DNA from: Conexibacter sp. CPCC 206217
GTDB lineage: Bacteria; Actinomycetota; Thermoleophilia; Solirubrobacterales; Solirubrobacteraceae
DNA length: 64,000 bases
Assembly: GCF_030646165.1 (NCBI RefSeq)
Contig: NZ_JAUTDO010000005.1
Location: 496,001-560,000 of the forward strand
Direction: 5' to 3'
The position numbers and the translations under genes are program-made. Below the pieces are notes generated by a model that had not been told where the DNA came from, made no database searches, and saw only the letters and a list, made by a program, of their open reading frames with translations. Shown one piece after another: positions 8,457 through 17,348 of this stretch. How positions within the stretch are numbered: position 1 is the first letter of the stretch; every line of letters starts with the position of its first letter.

Positions 8457-9128
8457 TCAGTCGACCCGCGCGCGCATCACCTCGGGCCCGGTGGCGGCGG
8501 GGTTGCCGTCGCTGGGCTCGGCGGTGATCTCGACGGTGGGGTAGAGGGCGGGGTCGGCGGCGGCTTTGAGCTGGACGTCGGAGCGGCCGGTTCTGTCGGG
8601 GTGGAAGGTGCCGGCTGAGATCCGGTTCGGTCTGGCGGGGGTGTCGCCGGGGCCGACGAACCAGACCTCGTAGTAGTCACCTCTGGGCAGCAGCGGCAGC
8701 TCGTCGGTGCGGAGGTCGACGGTGCGGCCGATGCCGATCGCGCGGATCTCCAGGGTTCCGGCGTCGCCGCCGTCGGGCAGCTGGATCGCGCCTGCGTACT
8801 CGACGACGCCCGCCGGGGCGGCGCTGTCGCTGCCGTCGATCGCCTCGCCGACGAGCACCCCGCCGATCGCCAGCGCAACGGCCGCGAGCGCCGCGCCGAG
8901 CGCGAGCCGCGGGCGCGTCAGCCAGCCCGGGACGACGAGGCGGTGCCGACGCGCAGCGGACGTCGGCGCGGTCGACGCGCCGCCGTCGTCGCCGGCGGTG
9001 TCGGCGTTGAGGGCGGCGACGGCGCGGCGGAACGCGGCCAGCCGTTGCGGGTCGGGCTGGGCCTGCGGATCCTCGTCGGCGCGCAGGGCGTCGGCAAGCT
9101 CGTCGAGGAGGCGGTCGTCGTCAGGCAT
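8457..9128 (-). CDS. RskA-like anti-sigma factor
   Basis: A 223-residue single-pass membrane protein. A short cytosolic N-terminus (about 1-65) is followed by one membrane helix near residues 75-97 and an extracytoplasmic RskA-type domain (PLLPRGDYYEVWFVGP, then ISAGTFHPDRTG). No zinc-finger HxxxCxxC is seen. It overlaps the end of the ECF sigma gene by eight bases, the standard arrangement for a sigma factor and its membrane anti-sigma partner. The start chosen is the methionine in that overlap. Confidence 0.87.
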   Translation of the reverse strand: MPDDDRLLDELADALRADEDPQAQPDPQRLAAFRRAVAALNADTAGDDGGASTAPTSAARRHRLVVPGWLTRPRLALGAALAAVALAIGGVLVGEAIDGSDSAAPAGVVEYAGAIQLPDGGDAGTLEIRAIGIGRTVDLRTDELPLLPRGDYYEVWFVGPGDTPARPNRISAGTFHPDRTGRSDVQLKAAADPALYPTVEITAEPSDGNPAATGPEVMRARVD

Positions 9129-9717
9129 GCTCGCTCTCCCGCAGCTTCGCACGCAGCCGGTCGAGCGCACGTGTCTGGGCCATCCGCACCGCTCCCGGTC
9201 TGCGGCCGACGACGGTCGCGACCTCCTCGGCGCTGAGCTCGCCGACGACGCGCAGCTCCAGCAGCTCGCGATCGCTGTCGCTGAGCCTTGCGAAGGCGCG
9301 CCGCAGCAGGCCGTGGCGCTCGGCGCGCAGCGCCGTCTCTGCCGGCCCGCCTTCGGGTGGCGCGGCGCGCTCGGGCACCTCGGCGACGGGCCGGGCACGT
9401 CGGTCGGCGCGGTGGTGCTCGAGCACGACGAGCCGCAGGATCCCGAACAGCCACGCTTCGAAGCCGCCGTCGCGCCAGCGGAAGCGGTCGATCCGTTCGA
9501 GCGCACGGGTCATCGTCTCCAGCACCGCGTCCTCGGGGGAGGCGTCGCCGGCGAGCCGGCGACGGGCATAGGCGAGCAGCCGCGGATACGCGCGCCGGTA
9601 GAGCAGCTCCCATGCGGCTTCGTCGCCGGCGCGGGCGCGTTCGACGAGGTCGCGGACGTGTGGGTCGTCATGTCGGGCGTCGGTCGATGGCACTCGTAGA
9701 TGAGGCAACGCCCGCAA
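9121..9717 (-). CDS. ECF-family RNA polymerase sigma factor
   Basis: A 198-residue sigma factor. Region 2 (about 30-95: LYRRAYPRLLAYARRRL, FEAWLFGILR) is joined by a variable linker to region 4 (about 135-190: LSDSDRELLELRVVGELSAEEVA, then RPGAVRMAQTRAL). It is co-encoded with the RskA-like anti-sigma factor and diverges from a secreted beta-helix protein 107 bases away, which could be a target (inference). Confidence 0.92.
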   Translation of the reverse strand: MRALPHLRVPSTDARHDDPHVRDLVERARAGDEAAWELLYRRAYPRLLAYARRRLAGDASPEDAVLETMTRALERIDRFRWRDGGFEAWLFGILRLVVLEHHRADRRARPVAEVPERAAPPEGGPAETALRAERHGLLRRAFARLSDSDRELLELRVVGELSAEEVATVVGRRPGAVRMAQTRALDRLRAKLRESEHA

Positions 9718-9824
9718 GCGTCACGCGGATCAACGCGCCGACGACGGGCTGTGACGTTCTGCCCGCTCGTCGCATGAGAGAGCAGTCAGGGATGTTCCGA
9801 TCCCCTCCCAGGAGGCTCCGTCAC

Positions 9825-12029
9825 ATGCACCGCTCACTGCTGGTCCTGCTGTCCGCGCTGGCGGCCGCGCTCGCCGCGGCGCTGCTGCCCTCGCTCGCCT
9901 CCGGTGCGAGCCGCTTCGCAGTCGAGACGACCGCCGACACGCTCGACAGAAGACCCGGTGACGGCCGCTGCGCCGACAGCGGCGGTCGCTGCTCGCTGCG
10001 CGCCGCGATCATGGAGGGCAACGCGAGCAGAGACGGCGCCCGCATCGCGCTCAGAGCCCGTCGCTACAAGCTCACGAGCGCCGGCGCCGGCGAGGACGGC
10101 GCCCGCAGCGGCGACCTCGACGTCACCGGCACGATCACGATCGTCGGCCGCGGCGCGCTGATCGACGCCGCCAGACTCGACCGCGCCTTCGACGTCGCGC
10201 CCGGGGCGCGGTTGACGATCGGCAGAGCGCGGATCGCCAACGGCGCTCCGCCGGCCGGCCAGAGCGGCGGCGCGATCGAGAGCGAGGGCCGCGTCGAGCT
10301 CAAGGGCGTGCGCGTGCTGAAGAACGCCGTCCAGGGCGACGGCGCCTCCGGCGGCGGTCTCCTCAACAGCAGAGGCACGCTGATCCTGCGCGACACGCAG
10401 GTCAACCGCAACAGCGCCCCGCGCGCCGGCGGCGGCGTCGAGGCCGTCGAGGGCACCACGCTGCTGCGCAGAGCGTCGCTGCTCCTCAATGTCACGGCCG
10501 GCGGCCCGGGCAACGGCGGCGGGCTCCACCTCACCGGCAGAGGCGTCGTGGACGTGCGCGACTCGCTGATCGACCGCAACAGCGCCACGGCCGAGGGCGG
10601 CGGACTGTGGAACTCCTCCAGCGGCGCGATGAGCGTCGCCGACACGACGATCACCAGCAACGTCGCCAGCGGCGCCGACGCCGACCAAGGCGGCGGCGGG
10701 ATCTTCAACGACGGCGGCCGACTGCGCATCGACCGCGGCACGCTCGCCCGCAACCAGGCGACCGGCACGGCCGGCTCCGGCGGCGGCCTGCTGAACAACC
10801 TCGGCACTGTCCTGATCGACAGCACCGACGTCAACACCAACAGCGCCAGCCGCGCAGGCGGCGGCATCGAGGCCAACGCCGGCTCCACGAGCGTCCTCGG
10901 CGCGAAGCTGACCGGCAACGCGACCGGCACGGCCCCGGGCAACGGCGGCGGCCTGCACCTGACCGGCGCCGGCGAGGTCGAGGTCTCCCGAACCACCGTC
11001 AGCGGCAACAGCGCCTCCGCCGAGGGCGGCGGCTTGTGGAACTCCGCCGCCGGCGCGATGCGCGTGCTCGACACGACCGTCAGCGGCAACAGAGCAGACG
11101 GCGCCGCGGCCGACCAGGGCGGCGGCGGCCTCTTCAACGACGGCGGCCGGCTGATCGTCGAGCGCGGCACCGTCGCCGACAACCGCGCCCTCGGCGCGGC
11201 CGGCTCCGGCGGCGGGATCCTCAACGACAGAGGCATGCTCGCGATCAGCGGCACGATGATCCGCGCCAACAGCGCCACCCGCGCCGGCGGCGGCGTCGAA
11301 GCCAACCTCGGCAGCACGACGCTCGACTGGACGACGCTCGAGGCGAACGCCACCGGCGCAGCGCCCGGCAACGGCGGCGGCCTGCACCTCACCGGAGCAG
11401 GAACCGTCGCCGTCCGCGACGGGCAGGTCGCGCGCAACAGCGCCGCTGCGGAGGGCGGCGGCCTGTGGAACTCCGCCGCCGGCACGATGACGGTCGCGCG
11501 CACGACCTTCGTCGCGAACCTCGCCGCCGGCGCCGGTGCCGACCAGGGCGGTGGCGCGCTCTTCAACGACGGCGGCAGACTGACCGTCGAAGGCGGCACG
11601 ATCGCCGAGAACCGAGCCGACGGCGCGGCCGGTTCCGGCGGCGCGATCCTCAACGACAGAGGCACGTTGACGGTCAGCGGCAGCGAGATCCGCGCCAACG
11701 CCGCCAAGCGCGCCGGCGGCGGGATCGAGACCAACCTCGGCACCGTCGCCCTCACGGACGTGACACTCGCCGCCAACGGAGCCGGCGCCGCGCCTGGCAA
11801 CGGCGGCGGCTTCCACACCACCGGCGCGGGCACCGTCACGATCGCCGGCGGCAGCGTCACCGCCAACACCGCTGCCAACGAAGGCGGCGGACTGTGGAAC
11901 TCGGCGACCGGCACGATGACGGTCACCGGCACCGCGATCTCCGGCAACACGGCGCCGAGAGGAGCCGACACCTTCAACCAGCCGCCCGGCGGCACCTTCA
12001 CGATCGACGGCGTGCCCGTCCCCGCGTAG
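9825..12029 (+). CDS. Secreted right-handed beta-helix repeat protein with CSLRxAI motif
   Basis: A 734-residue exported protein. A signal peptide (MHRSLLVLLSALAAALAAALLPSLASGA) is followed by the CSLREA-type motif as CSLRAAIMEGN (about 64-74), and then a long Gly/Asn/Ala-rich parallel beta-helix of short turns such as GNGGGLHLTG, AEGGGLWNS and GGGLFNDGGRL. There is no LPXTG sorting signal or transmembrane anchor, so it is probably free or loosely surface-bound. GGAGG lies nine bases before the ATG. The fold is typical of surface adhesins and polysaccharide-acting enzymes; no catalytic triad is obvious. Arginine codon AGA is frequent. It diverges from the ECF sigma gene. Confidence 0.85.
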   Translation: MHRSLLVLLSALAAALAAALLPSLASGASRFAVETTADTLDRRPGDGRCADSGGRCSLRAAIMEGNASRDGARIALRARRYKLTSAGAGEDGARSGDLDVTGTITIVGRGALIDAARLDRAFDVAPGARLTIGRARIANGAPPAGQSGGAIESEGRVELKGVRVLKNAVQGDGASGGGLLNSRGTLILRDTQVNRNSAPRAGGGVEAVEGTTLLRRASLLLNVTAGGPGNGGGLHLTGRGVVDVRDSLIDRNSATAEGGGLWNSSSGAMSVADTTITSNVASGADADQGGGGIFNDGGRLRIDRGTLARNQATGTAGSGGGLLNNLGTVLIDSTDVNTNSASRAGGGIEANAGSTSVLGAKLTGNATGTAPGNGGGLHLTGAGEVEVSRTTVSGNSASAEGGGLWNSAAGAMRVLDTTVSGNRADGAAADQGGGGLFNDGGRLIVERGTVADNRALGAAGSGGGILNDRGMLAISGTMIRANSATRAGGGVEANLGSTTLDWTTLEANATGAAPGNGGGLHLTGAGTVAVRDGQVARNSAAAEGGGLWNSAAGTMTVARTTFVANLAAGAGADQGGGALFNDGGRLTVEGGTIAENRADGAAGSGGAILNDRGTLTVSGSEIRANAAKRAGGGIETNLGTVALTDVTLAANGAGAAPGNGGGFHTTGAGTVTIAGGSVTANTAANEGGGLWNSATGTMTVTGTAISGNTAPRGADTFNQPPGGTFTIDGVPVPA
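10509..11963 (+). repeat. Exact 429-bp tandem super-repeats within the beta-helix gene
   Basis: The phrase GNGGG(L/F)H begins at 10509, 10938, 11367 and 11796, exactly 429 bases (143 residues) apart each time. Each unit contains the same order of turns: GGGLHLTG, AEGGGLWNS, DQGGG, FNDGGRL, GSGGG, N(D)RG, RAGGG(V/I)E. The fourth copy is cut short at the C-terminus, and a partial copy precedes the first. The spacing shows duplication of a multi-turn module with no later indels. Confidence 0.9.
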
Positions 12030-12039
12030 CGCGACGAAC

Positions 12040-12070
12040 GGCCGGGACCGCGCCAGACGCGGTCCCGGCC
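12040..12070 (+). terminator. Strong GC hairpin after the beta-helix gene
   Basis: GGCCGGGACCGCG (12040-12052), loop CCAGA, then CGCGGTCCCGGCC (12058-12070): a perfect 13-bp stem starting 10 bases after the stop codon. There is no U-tract, as is common in GC-rich actinobacteria. It lies between convergent genes and could act in both directions. Confidence 0.8.
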
Positions 12071-12196
12071 GGCGCTAAGCGGGTACGTCGGCTGCTCCCG
12101 ACGGTCGGGACGTCCATCCGTTCGAGCCGCCTGCGAAAGTCAGATCGAACGTACGCGCCCGTGCCGAGGTCGATCGCCTGCTGTGGCGGCGGCTGC

Positions 12197-13780
12197 TCAG
12201 AACGACCAGATCTGCGGCACGAGGAAGACGGCAACGACGAAGAAGAGGCCGAGGAACGGCAGCCCGAAGCGCCAGTAGTCGCCGAAGCGGTAGCCACCGG
12301 GTTCCAGCACCATCATGTTGCCGGGGGTGGAGATCGGCGTCAGGAAGGACGCGGCGCAGGCGATCGCGACGCTCATCAGGACTGGTCGGGGAGAGAGGTT
12401 CAGGTCGGCTGCCGCCGACAGCGCAACGGGGATCAGGACCAGCGCGGTCGCCGTGTTGCTGACTGCGATCCCGAAGGCGGCGGCGACGACGAACAGCGCG
12501 GCCAGCAGCAGGTAGGGGCTGGAGCCGCCGACGGCGTCAGTCAAGACACTCGCGATTCTGTCGGCTGCGCCGGTACTCGAGATCGCCTCGGAGACGGGGA
12601 TCAGCCCGGCGATCAGGATCACCGTCGGCCACGCGACGGCACGGTATGCCTGCTCGCCGCTGAGCGTGCCGAGCAGCACGAGCGCCATCGCCGCGAGCAG
12701 GCCGGCGACGACGGCCGGGACCACCCCGGTCGCGAGCGCCGCGACGAACGCGACGCCGACGACGAGCGTGCGCCGCGCTCCCGGCCCGAGCGCGATCAGC
12801 TGCCGGCGGACCGCCGCGGGCGCGTCGACGACGAGCACCTCGTCGCCGTCGAGGCGCTCGTCGAGCGCGCGCCAGGAGCCCTCGAGCAGCAGCACGTCGC
12901 CGGCCGCGAGCACCAGCCGCTCAGACTCCGGCGCCTCTCCGTTGCGCTGGACCGACAGGATGACGAGGTCGCCGCTGTCGGTCGTCATGCCGGCGAACAC
13001 GGACTCCCCGACCAGCGGCGAGCGCGGGGGGATCACCACCTCGGCGACGCCGACCTGACGGGTGAAGAGCGCCTCCGGCACCTCGTGGCCGGACGCGTTC
13101 GCCGTGATCCCGTACTGCACGACGAGCGTCTGCGCGTGGCTGCTGAGGTCGGGCGCCATCGCGCGTGCACGGCGGTCGGGCAGCATCCGCCTGCCCAGCA
13201 GCAGCGCGAGGCCGACGCTCCCGATCGCGAGCGGCAGGCCGACGACGGCGAACTCGAAGAAGCCGAACCGCCCTGTGCCGGCCCCGTCGGATGCCTCGGA
13301 GACGAGGATGTTGACCGGCGAGCCCGTCAGCACGAGCAGCGAGCCAGCGTGCGCGCTGAAGGCGAGCGGCATCAGCAGCTTCGAGGGCGAGCGACCGATC
13401 CGGGTTGCGACGACGACCATCATCGGCACGAGTGCGGCGACCGCGCCGTTGGGCGTGATCAGCGCGGCGAGCACCGCGCTCAGCCCCAGCACGAGCGCGA
13501 CGAGCCGGTTCGCGTCACCGGCTGCCGCGGCGACCAGGCGCTGTCCCGCCCATGCCGTGACGCCGGTCGCGTCGAGCGCTTCGCTGACGACGAACAGCGA
13601 GGCGATGAAGAGCACCGTCGGCGAGCCGAAGCCCGCCAGCGACTCGTCGAGCGTGATCACCCCCGCGGCATGGAGCGAGAGGGCGGCGCCGAGCGCGACG
13701 ACTGCGACGGGCAGGCGGTTCCAGACGAACAGCGCCACGGCCGCCGCCAGGATCAGCAGCGTGACCGTGGCATCGTCCAT
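12197..13780 (-). CDS. SLC13/ArsB-type anion permease with TrkA-C domain
   Basis: A 527-residue membrane carrier. Two halves of about six helices each flank a cytosolic TrkA-C-like insertion (about 205-300, including PRSPLVGESVFAGM and LAAGDVLLLEGS). The LITPNGAVAALVP segment near 110 and the TPISTPGNMMVLEPGGY segment near 495 are the re-entrant NxT/STP signatures of the divalent-anion:Na+ family. Substrates of the family include dicarboxylates and sulfate. It starts eight bases after the AbgT stop, so the two are probably one operon with the peptidase. Confidence 0.87.
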   Translation of the reverse strand: MDDATVTLLILAAAVALFVWNRLPVAVVALGAALSLHAAGVITLDESLAGFGSPTVLFIASLFVVSEALDATGVTAWAGQRLVAAAAGDANRLVALVLGLSAVLAALITPNGAVAALVPMMVVVATRIGRSPSKLLMPLAFSAHAGSLLVLTGSPVNILVSEASDGAGTGRFGFFEFAVVGLPLAIGSVGLALLLGRRMLPDRRARAMAPDLSSHAQTLVVQYGITANASGHEVPEALFTRQVGVAEVVIPPRSPLVGESVFAGMTTDSGDLVILSVQRNGEAPESERLVLAAGDVLLLEGSWRALDERLDGDEVLVVDAPAAVRRQLIALGPGARRTLVVGVAFVAALATGVVPAVVAGLLAAMALVLLGTLSGEQAYRAVAWPTVILIAGLIPVSEAISSTGAADRIASVLTDAVGGSSPYLLLAALFVVAAAFGIAVSNTATALVLIPVALSAAADLNLSPRPVLMSVAIACAASFLTPISTPGNMMVLEPGGYRFGDYWRFGLPFLGLFFVVAVFLVPQIWSF

Positions 13781-13788
13781 GTGCGGGA

Positions 13789-15462
13789 TCAGCGGACCGG
13801 CCAGCCGGGGCCGAGCGGGATCCCGATCAGGTACCAGGCGACGAAGAACAGCGTCCAGGCGATCGTGAGCACGACGGTGTAGGGGAGCATCAGCGCGATC
13901 ACGGTGCCGATTCCCGCGTCTCTCTGGTACCGCTTCGCGAAGACGACCATCAGGGCGAAGTACGGCATCAGCGGGGTCAGCACGTTGGTCGGCGAGTCGC
14001 CGACGCGGTAGGCCGCCAGCACCGTCTGCGGCTCGATCCCGAGCCGCAGCATCAGCGGCACGAAGATCGGTGCGAGGATCGCCCACTTGGCGATCTTGGC
14101 GGGGATCAGGAAGTTGACGACGATCGTCACGACGATCACGCCGAGCAGCAGCCAGATGTCGCCGAGGTCGAGCTCTTCGAGGATGTCGCCGAGCCAGACG
14201 GCCGCAACCTGGGCCATGTTGCTGTAGTCGAAGTAGGCGATGAACTGGGCGATCAGCATGAAGAGGAAGAGCAAGCTCGCAAGGCTCGCCCACGATCTCG
14301 TGATCATCCCGAGCACGTCGTCGCTTCTTCTGACTGTTCCGACCGCCCGTCCGTAGGCGATTCCCGCGGCGAGAAAGGCGAGCGAGATCATCACGATCAG
14401 GCTGCTCATGAACGGCGAGTCGCCGATGATGTCGCCGGTCTCGGGGTTGCGCAGCGGCGCCCCCGGCGGCAGCGTCAGCAGCGCGATGACGGCGAGCACG
14501 CCGAGCACCGCCAGGCCCGCCCAGCGCAGCCCCTTCGCCTCCAGCGCCGCGTCGACCGTCACGCCCTCCTCGCGCGCCAGTTCCTCCTCGTCGGCGAGGC
14601 TGCGATCCCATCTGCCCAGCCGCGGCTCGACGATCTTGGTCGTCACGAGCGCGATCACGATCGTCAGGAAGATCGTGCAACCGATGCCGAAGAAGAGGTT
14701 GGAGACGAGGTCGATTCTCGTCGTCGGATCGACCAGCGCGGCCGCCTCGTTGGTGATGTCGGTGATGACGGCGTCGGCCGGGACGATCAGGATGTTGACC
14801 CCGAACGCCGCGCTGACCGCGCCGAAGCCGGCCGCGATCCCCGCGAGCGGATTGCGCCCGACGCTGAGGAACGCGGTCGCGGCGAGCGGGATCAGGACGA
14901 GGTAGCCGGCGTCGGCGGCGATGCTGGAGATGATCCCGACGAAGACGATGATGAAGGTCAGAGACGCCGCTGTAGAGATCGCGACGAGCTTGCGGATCAG
15001 CCCGCCGACGAGCCCCGACAGCTCGGCGACGCCGACGCCGACCATCGCCACGAGGATCACGCCGATCGCGGTGAAGCCGAGGAAGTTGGGGACGAACGAG
15101 GTGAACATGAAGCGGATGCCGTCGCCGGTCAACAAGCCTCTGATCGAGAAGGTCTCGCGTACGACCGCGTAGTGCTCCGGGGCGTTGTCGTAGGGCAGCG
15201 CGCTGACGCCGTCGGGGCGGGCCTCGACCGCTCTGCTGCCGACGTCGACAACCTCGCTGGTGATGCTGACGCCGATCCAGTCGAGGATCTGCGAGAGCAC
15301 GATCACGCCGATGCAGAGCCCGAGGAAGAGGATCGCCGGGTTCGGGACCTTGTTGCCGTTGCGCTCGATCCACGCGAGCGCGCGCTGCGTGAAGCCGCCC
15401 CCGCCGTCACCCTCGCCGAAGCCGCCCGTGCCGTCGACGTGACCGCTGGCCGTGGCGCTCAT
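13789..15462 (-). CDS. AbgT-family transporter
   Basis: A 557-residue protein with about 11-13 membrane helices. AbgT-type features include WIERNGNKVPNPAILFL at 32-48, a long periplasmic segment near 75-110 and the C-terminal segment VGDSPTNVLTPLMPYF. Family members import p-aminobenzoyl-glutamate or export sulfonamide-like compounds. The preceding gene, which overlaps it by four bases, encodes an M20 peptidase, so peptide or amide import followed by hydrolysis is plausible. Confidence 0.9.
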   Translation of the reverse strand: MSATASGHVDGTGGFGEGDGGGGFTQRALAWIERNGNKVPNPAILFLGLCIGVIVLSQILDWIGVSITSEVVDVGSRAVEARPDGVSALPYDNAPEHYAVVRETFSIRGLLTGDGIRFMFTSFVPNFLGFTAIGVILVAMVGVGVAELSGLVGGLIRKLVAISTAASLTFIIVFVGIISSIAADAGYLVLIPLAATAFLSVGRNPLAGIAAGFGAVSAAFGVNILIVPADAVITDITNEAAALVDPTTRIDLVSNLFFGIGCTIFLTIVIALVTTKIVEPRLGRWDRSLADEEELAREEGVTVDAALEAKGLRWAGLAVLGVLAVIALLTLPPGAPLRNPETGDIIGDSPFMSSLIVMISLAFLAAGIAYGRAVGTVRRSDDVLGMITRSWASLASLLFLFMLIAQFIAYFDYSNMAQVAAVWLGDILEELDLGDIWLLLGVIVVTIVVNFLIPAKIAKWAILAPIFVPLMLRLGIEPQTVLAAYRVGDSPTNVLTPLMPYFALMVVFAKRYQRDAGIGTVIALMLPYTVVLTIAWTLFFVAWYLIGIPLGPGWPVR

Positions 15463-16823
15463 CGGCCCGCGCTCCGGTCGGCCGAGAACGCGCTCGCGTA
15501 GCGGCCGAGGAAGTCCGCCTCCGCGATCGTCGCGCGTTCGAACTCCGACAGCAGCAGCCGCTCGTCGGGGCCGTGGATGTTCGCGAAGCCGTCGGTCGTG
15601 CCGACCAGCAGCGCCTCAGCCCGCGGGAGCGCTCGCGCGAGCGCGCTCACGATCGGGATCGAGCCGCCGCTGCCGGCGAGCAGGACGTCGGCGCCCCACG
15701 CCTGCGACCACGCCTCGCGGGCCGCCGCGTAGGCCGGTCCGTCGGTCGCGGCGGCGAAGCCGTTGCCTGTCGCGCCGGGCTGCACGTCGAGCTCGATGCC
15801 GAACGGCCGCTGCGCGCGCAGGTGGTCGATCACGGCCCTCTGCGCCTCGACCGCGTCCTGCTCGGGGTGGACGCGCACGTTGAGCAGTGCGCGAGCGTAC
15901 GGCGAGACGGCGTTGACGGCGCCGTCGACCGAGGGCGCGTCGATACCGGTGACGGTGATCGCCGGCCCCGACCAGACACGCGACCCGAGCCCGCCGGTGC
16001 CGATCAGCGGCATCCCGTCCACGATCGTCCCCAGCTCGCGGAAGTCGGCCTCCGGCTGCGCTGGGCCTTCCCATTCGTTGCGCCGCAGGCCGGCGACGGC
16101 GACGTCGCCCGCGGCGTCGTGCAGGGACGCGAGCGCCTGCAGCAGCGCCAGCAGCGCGTCGGGGGCGGCGCCGCCGTAGAGGCCGCTGTGCTTGCCCGAC
16201 TCGAGCGTGCGCGTCTGCACCGTCACGTTCGCCATCCCGCGCAGCGCCGTCGTCAGCGTCGGCAGGCCGGGCCGGATGCTGCCCATGTCGCCGATCACCA
16301 TCGCGTCGGCCTGGAAGCGGGCGGGATCGGTCTGCGGGTAGCTCGTCAGCGCGCCGCTGCCGATCTCCTCGTAGCCCTCGATGCAGAGCTTGATCCCCAC
16401 GGGCGGCCGGCCGCCCCACGCGCGCAGCGCCCCGACGTGGGCGATCACGTTGGACTTCGTGTCGGCGACGCCGCGACCGACGAGCGCGCCGTCGCGCTCG
16501 GTCGGTTCGAACGGCGGCGAGGTCCACTGCGCCTCGTCGCCGACCGGCACGACGTCGTAGTGGCTGTAGAGCAGGACCGTCGGCGCGCCTTCAGGCGCCG
16601 CGATCTCGCCCGTCAGCACCGGCGCGGTGCCCGGCAGGTCGAGGCGCTCGACCGCGACGCCGGCGTCGGCGAACAGCTGCGAGACCAGCTCGAAGGCATC
16701 GAGCAGCGGACGGTCGATCCGCCCCGGGACCGACACCGACGGGATCCGCACCAGCCGTTCGAGGTCACTGCGCAGCCCCGGCATCAAGCTGCGAACCCGG
16801 CCTGCGACGTCGCGAGCGTCCAT
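15459..16823 (-). CDS. M20-family zinc dipeptidase/carboxypeptidase
   Basis: A 454-residue metallopeptidase with the complete M20 metal set: SHYDVVP (His88, Asp90 region), GRGVADTKSN (Asp121 bridging), EGYEEIGSG (Glu152/153 base and ligand) and a dimerisation lid after residue 210. It is cytosolic, with no signal peptide. It would hydrolyse dipeptides or N-acyl amino acids. It is first in an operon with the AbgT carrier (ATGA overlap) and the SLC13 permease, suggesting uptake and cleavage of a peptide-like compound such as p-aminobenzoyl-glutamate (inference). Confidence 0.92.
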   Translation of the reverse strand: MDARDVAGRVRSLMPGLRSDLERLVRIPSVSVPGRIDRPLLDAFELVSQLFADAGVAVERLDLPGTAPVLTGEIAAPEGAPTVLLYSHYDVVPVGDEAQWTSPPFEPTERDGALVGRGVADTKSNVIAHVGALRAWGGRPPVGIKLCIEGYEEIGSGALTSYPQTDPARFQADAMVIGDMGSIRPGLPTLTTALRGMANVTVQTRTLESGKHSGLYGGAAPDALLALLQALASLHDAAGDVAVAGLRRNEWEGPAQPEADFRELGTIVDGMPLIGTGGLGSRVWSGPAITVTGIDAPSVDGAVNAVSPYARALLNVRVHPEQDAVEAQRAVIDHLRAQRPFGIELDVQPGATGNGFAAATDGPAYAAAREAWSQAWGADVLLAGSGGSIPIVSALARALPRAEALLVGTTDGFANIHGPDERLLLSEFERATIAEADFLGRYASAFSADRSAGR

Positions 16824-17141
16824 TTCCCATCCCCAGATCCGTATCGGCGCGCCACGTCGAACCGCGGGCTTGAGCGTGTGCCACGGTAGTGGACCGGAGG
16901 ATGGCCGGTCAAGCGGCCGCCCCGTGCTGCTCGCGGGCTGCCGACCACCGCATCCGTGTCCGGCCCCGGACGTGCCATGGCGCGAGCTGCACCTGGCCGC
17001 GCGAACCGAGTTCGACGGCGTCGCGGTCGAGATTCACATGCGATGACCCGACACATCGCGCGCATCGAATCGGGCTTCGGCGAGCACGCTCGAGAGACAG
17101 AGCGCGGCCATGCCGGCCGCGATTGCGAGAGAGGAGCGACG
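16824..17141. other. 318-bp intergenic region with a small inverted repeat
   Basis: This separates the minus-strand peptidase operon from the plus-strand small membrane protein. GACCGG (16892-16897), seven bases, CCGGTC (16905-16910) forms a 6-bp inverted repeat that could be an operator for the peptidase operon. I saw no convincing coding region here. Confidence 0.4.
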
Positions 17142-17297
17142 ATGATCCTGCTGGGACTGATCCTGTTGCTGGTCGGGCTGCTGGTCAGCAGCAGCATCCT
17201 GTGGACGATCGGCATCGTGCTCGTGCTGATCGGCATCGTGTTGTGGATCCTTGGCGCGACCGGCCGCGCCGTCGGCGGTCGCGAGCGGTGGTATTGA
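17142..17297 (+). CDS. Small two-helix membrane protein (DUF6131-like)
   Basis: A 51-residue protein made of two hydrophobic helices (MILLGLILLLVGLLV and TIGIVLVLIGIVLWILG) with a charged C-terminal tail ending in GGRERWY. The length and the final GG-x2-4-WY pattern match the small actinobacterial DUF6131 family of unknown function. An AGAGAGGAG ribosome site precedes the ATG at 17142; longer in-frame starts upstream have no such site. The gene is monocistronic and convergent with the fluoride operon. Confidence 0.8.
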   Translation: MILLGLILLLVGLLVSSSILWTIGIVLVLIGIVLWILGATGRAVGGRERWY

Positions 17298-17348
17298 GCA
17301 GCACCGGGGCGCAGGTCGGTCCTCCGGTCGTCGCGGGCGCCTCTGGGG

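Noticed and set aside
10509..11963. The periodic repeats as a CRISPR array or other non-coding tandem array.
   Set aside because: The period is 429 bases, the frame is open throughout and the repeats encode protein turns.
9834..12001. Two long minus-strand frames and one long out-of-frame plus reading opposite the beta-helix repeats.
   Set aside because: They mirror the 429-bp repeats in low-complexity residues and have no family features; the beta-helix frame has a signal peptide, a ribosome site and a CSLRxAI motif.
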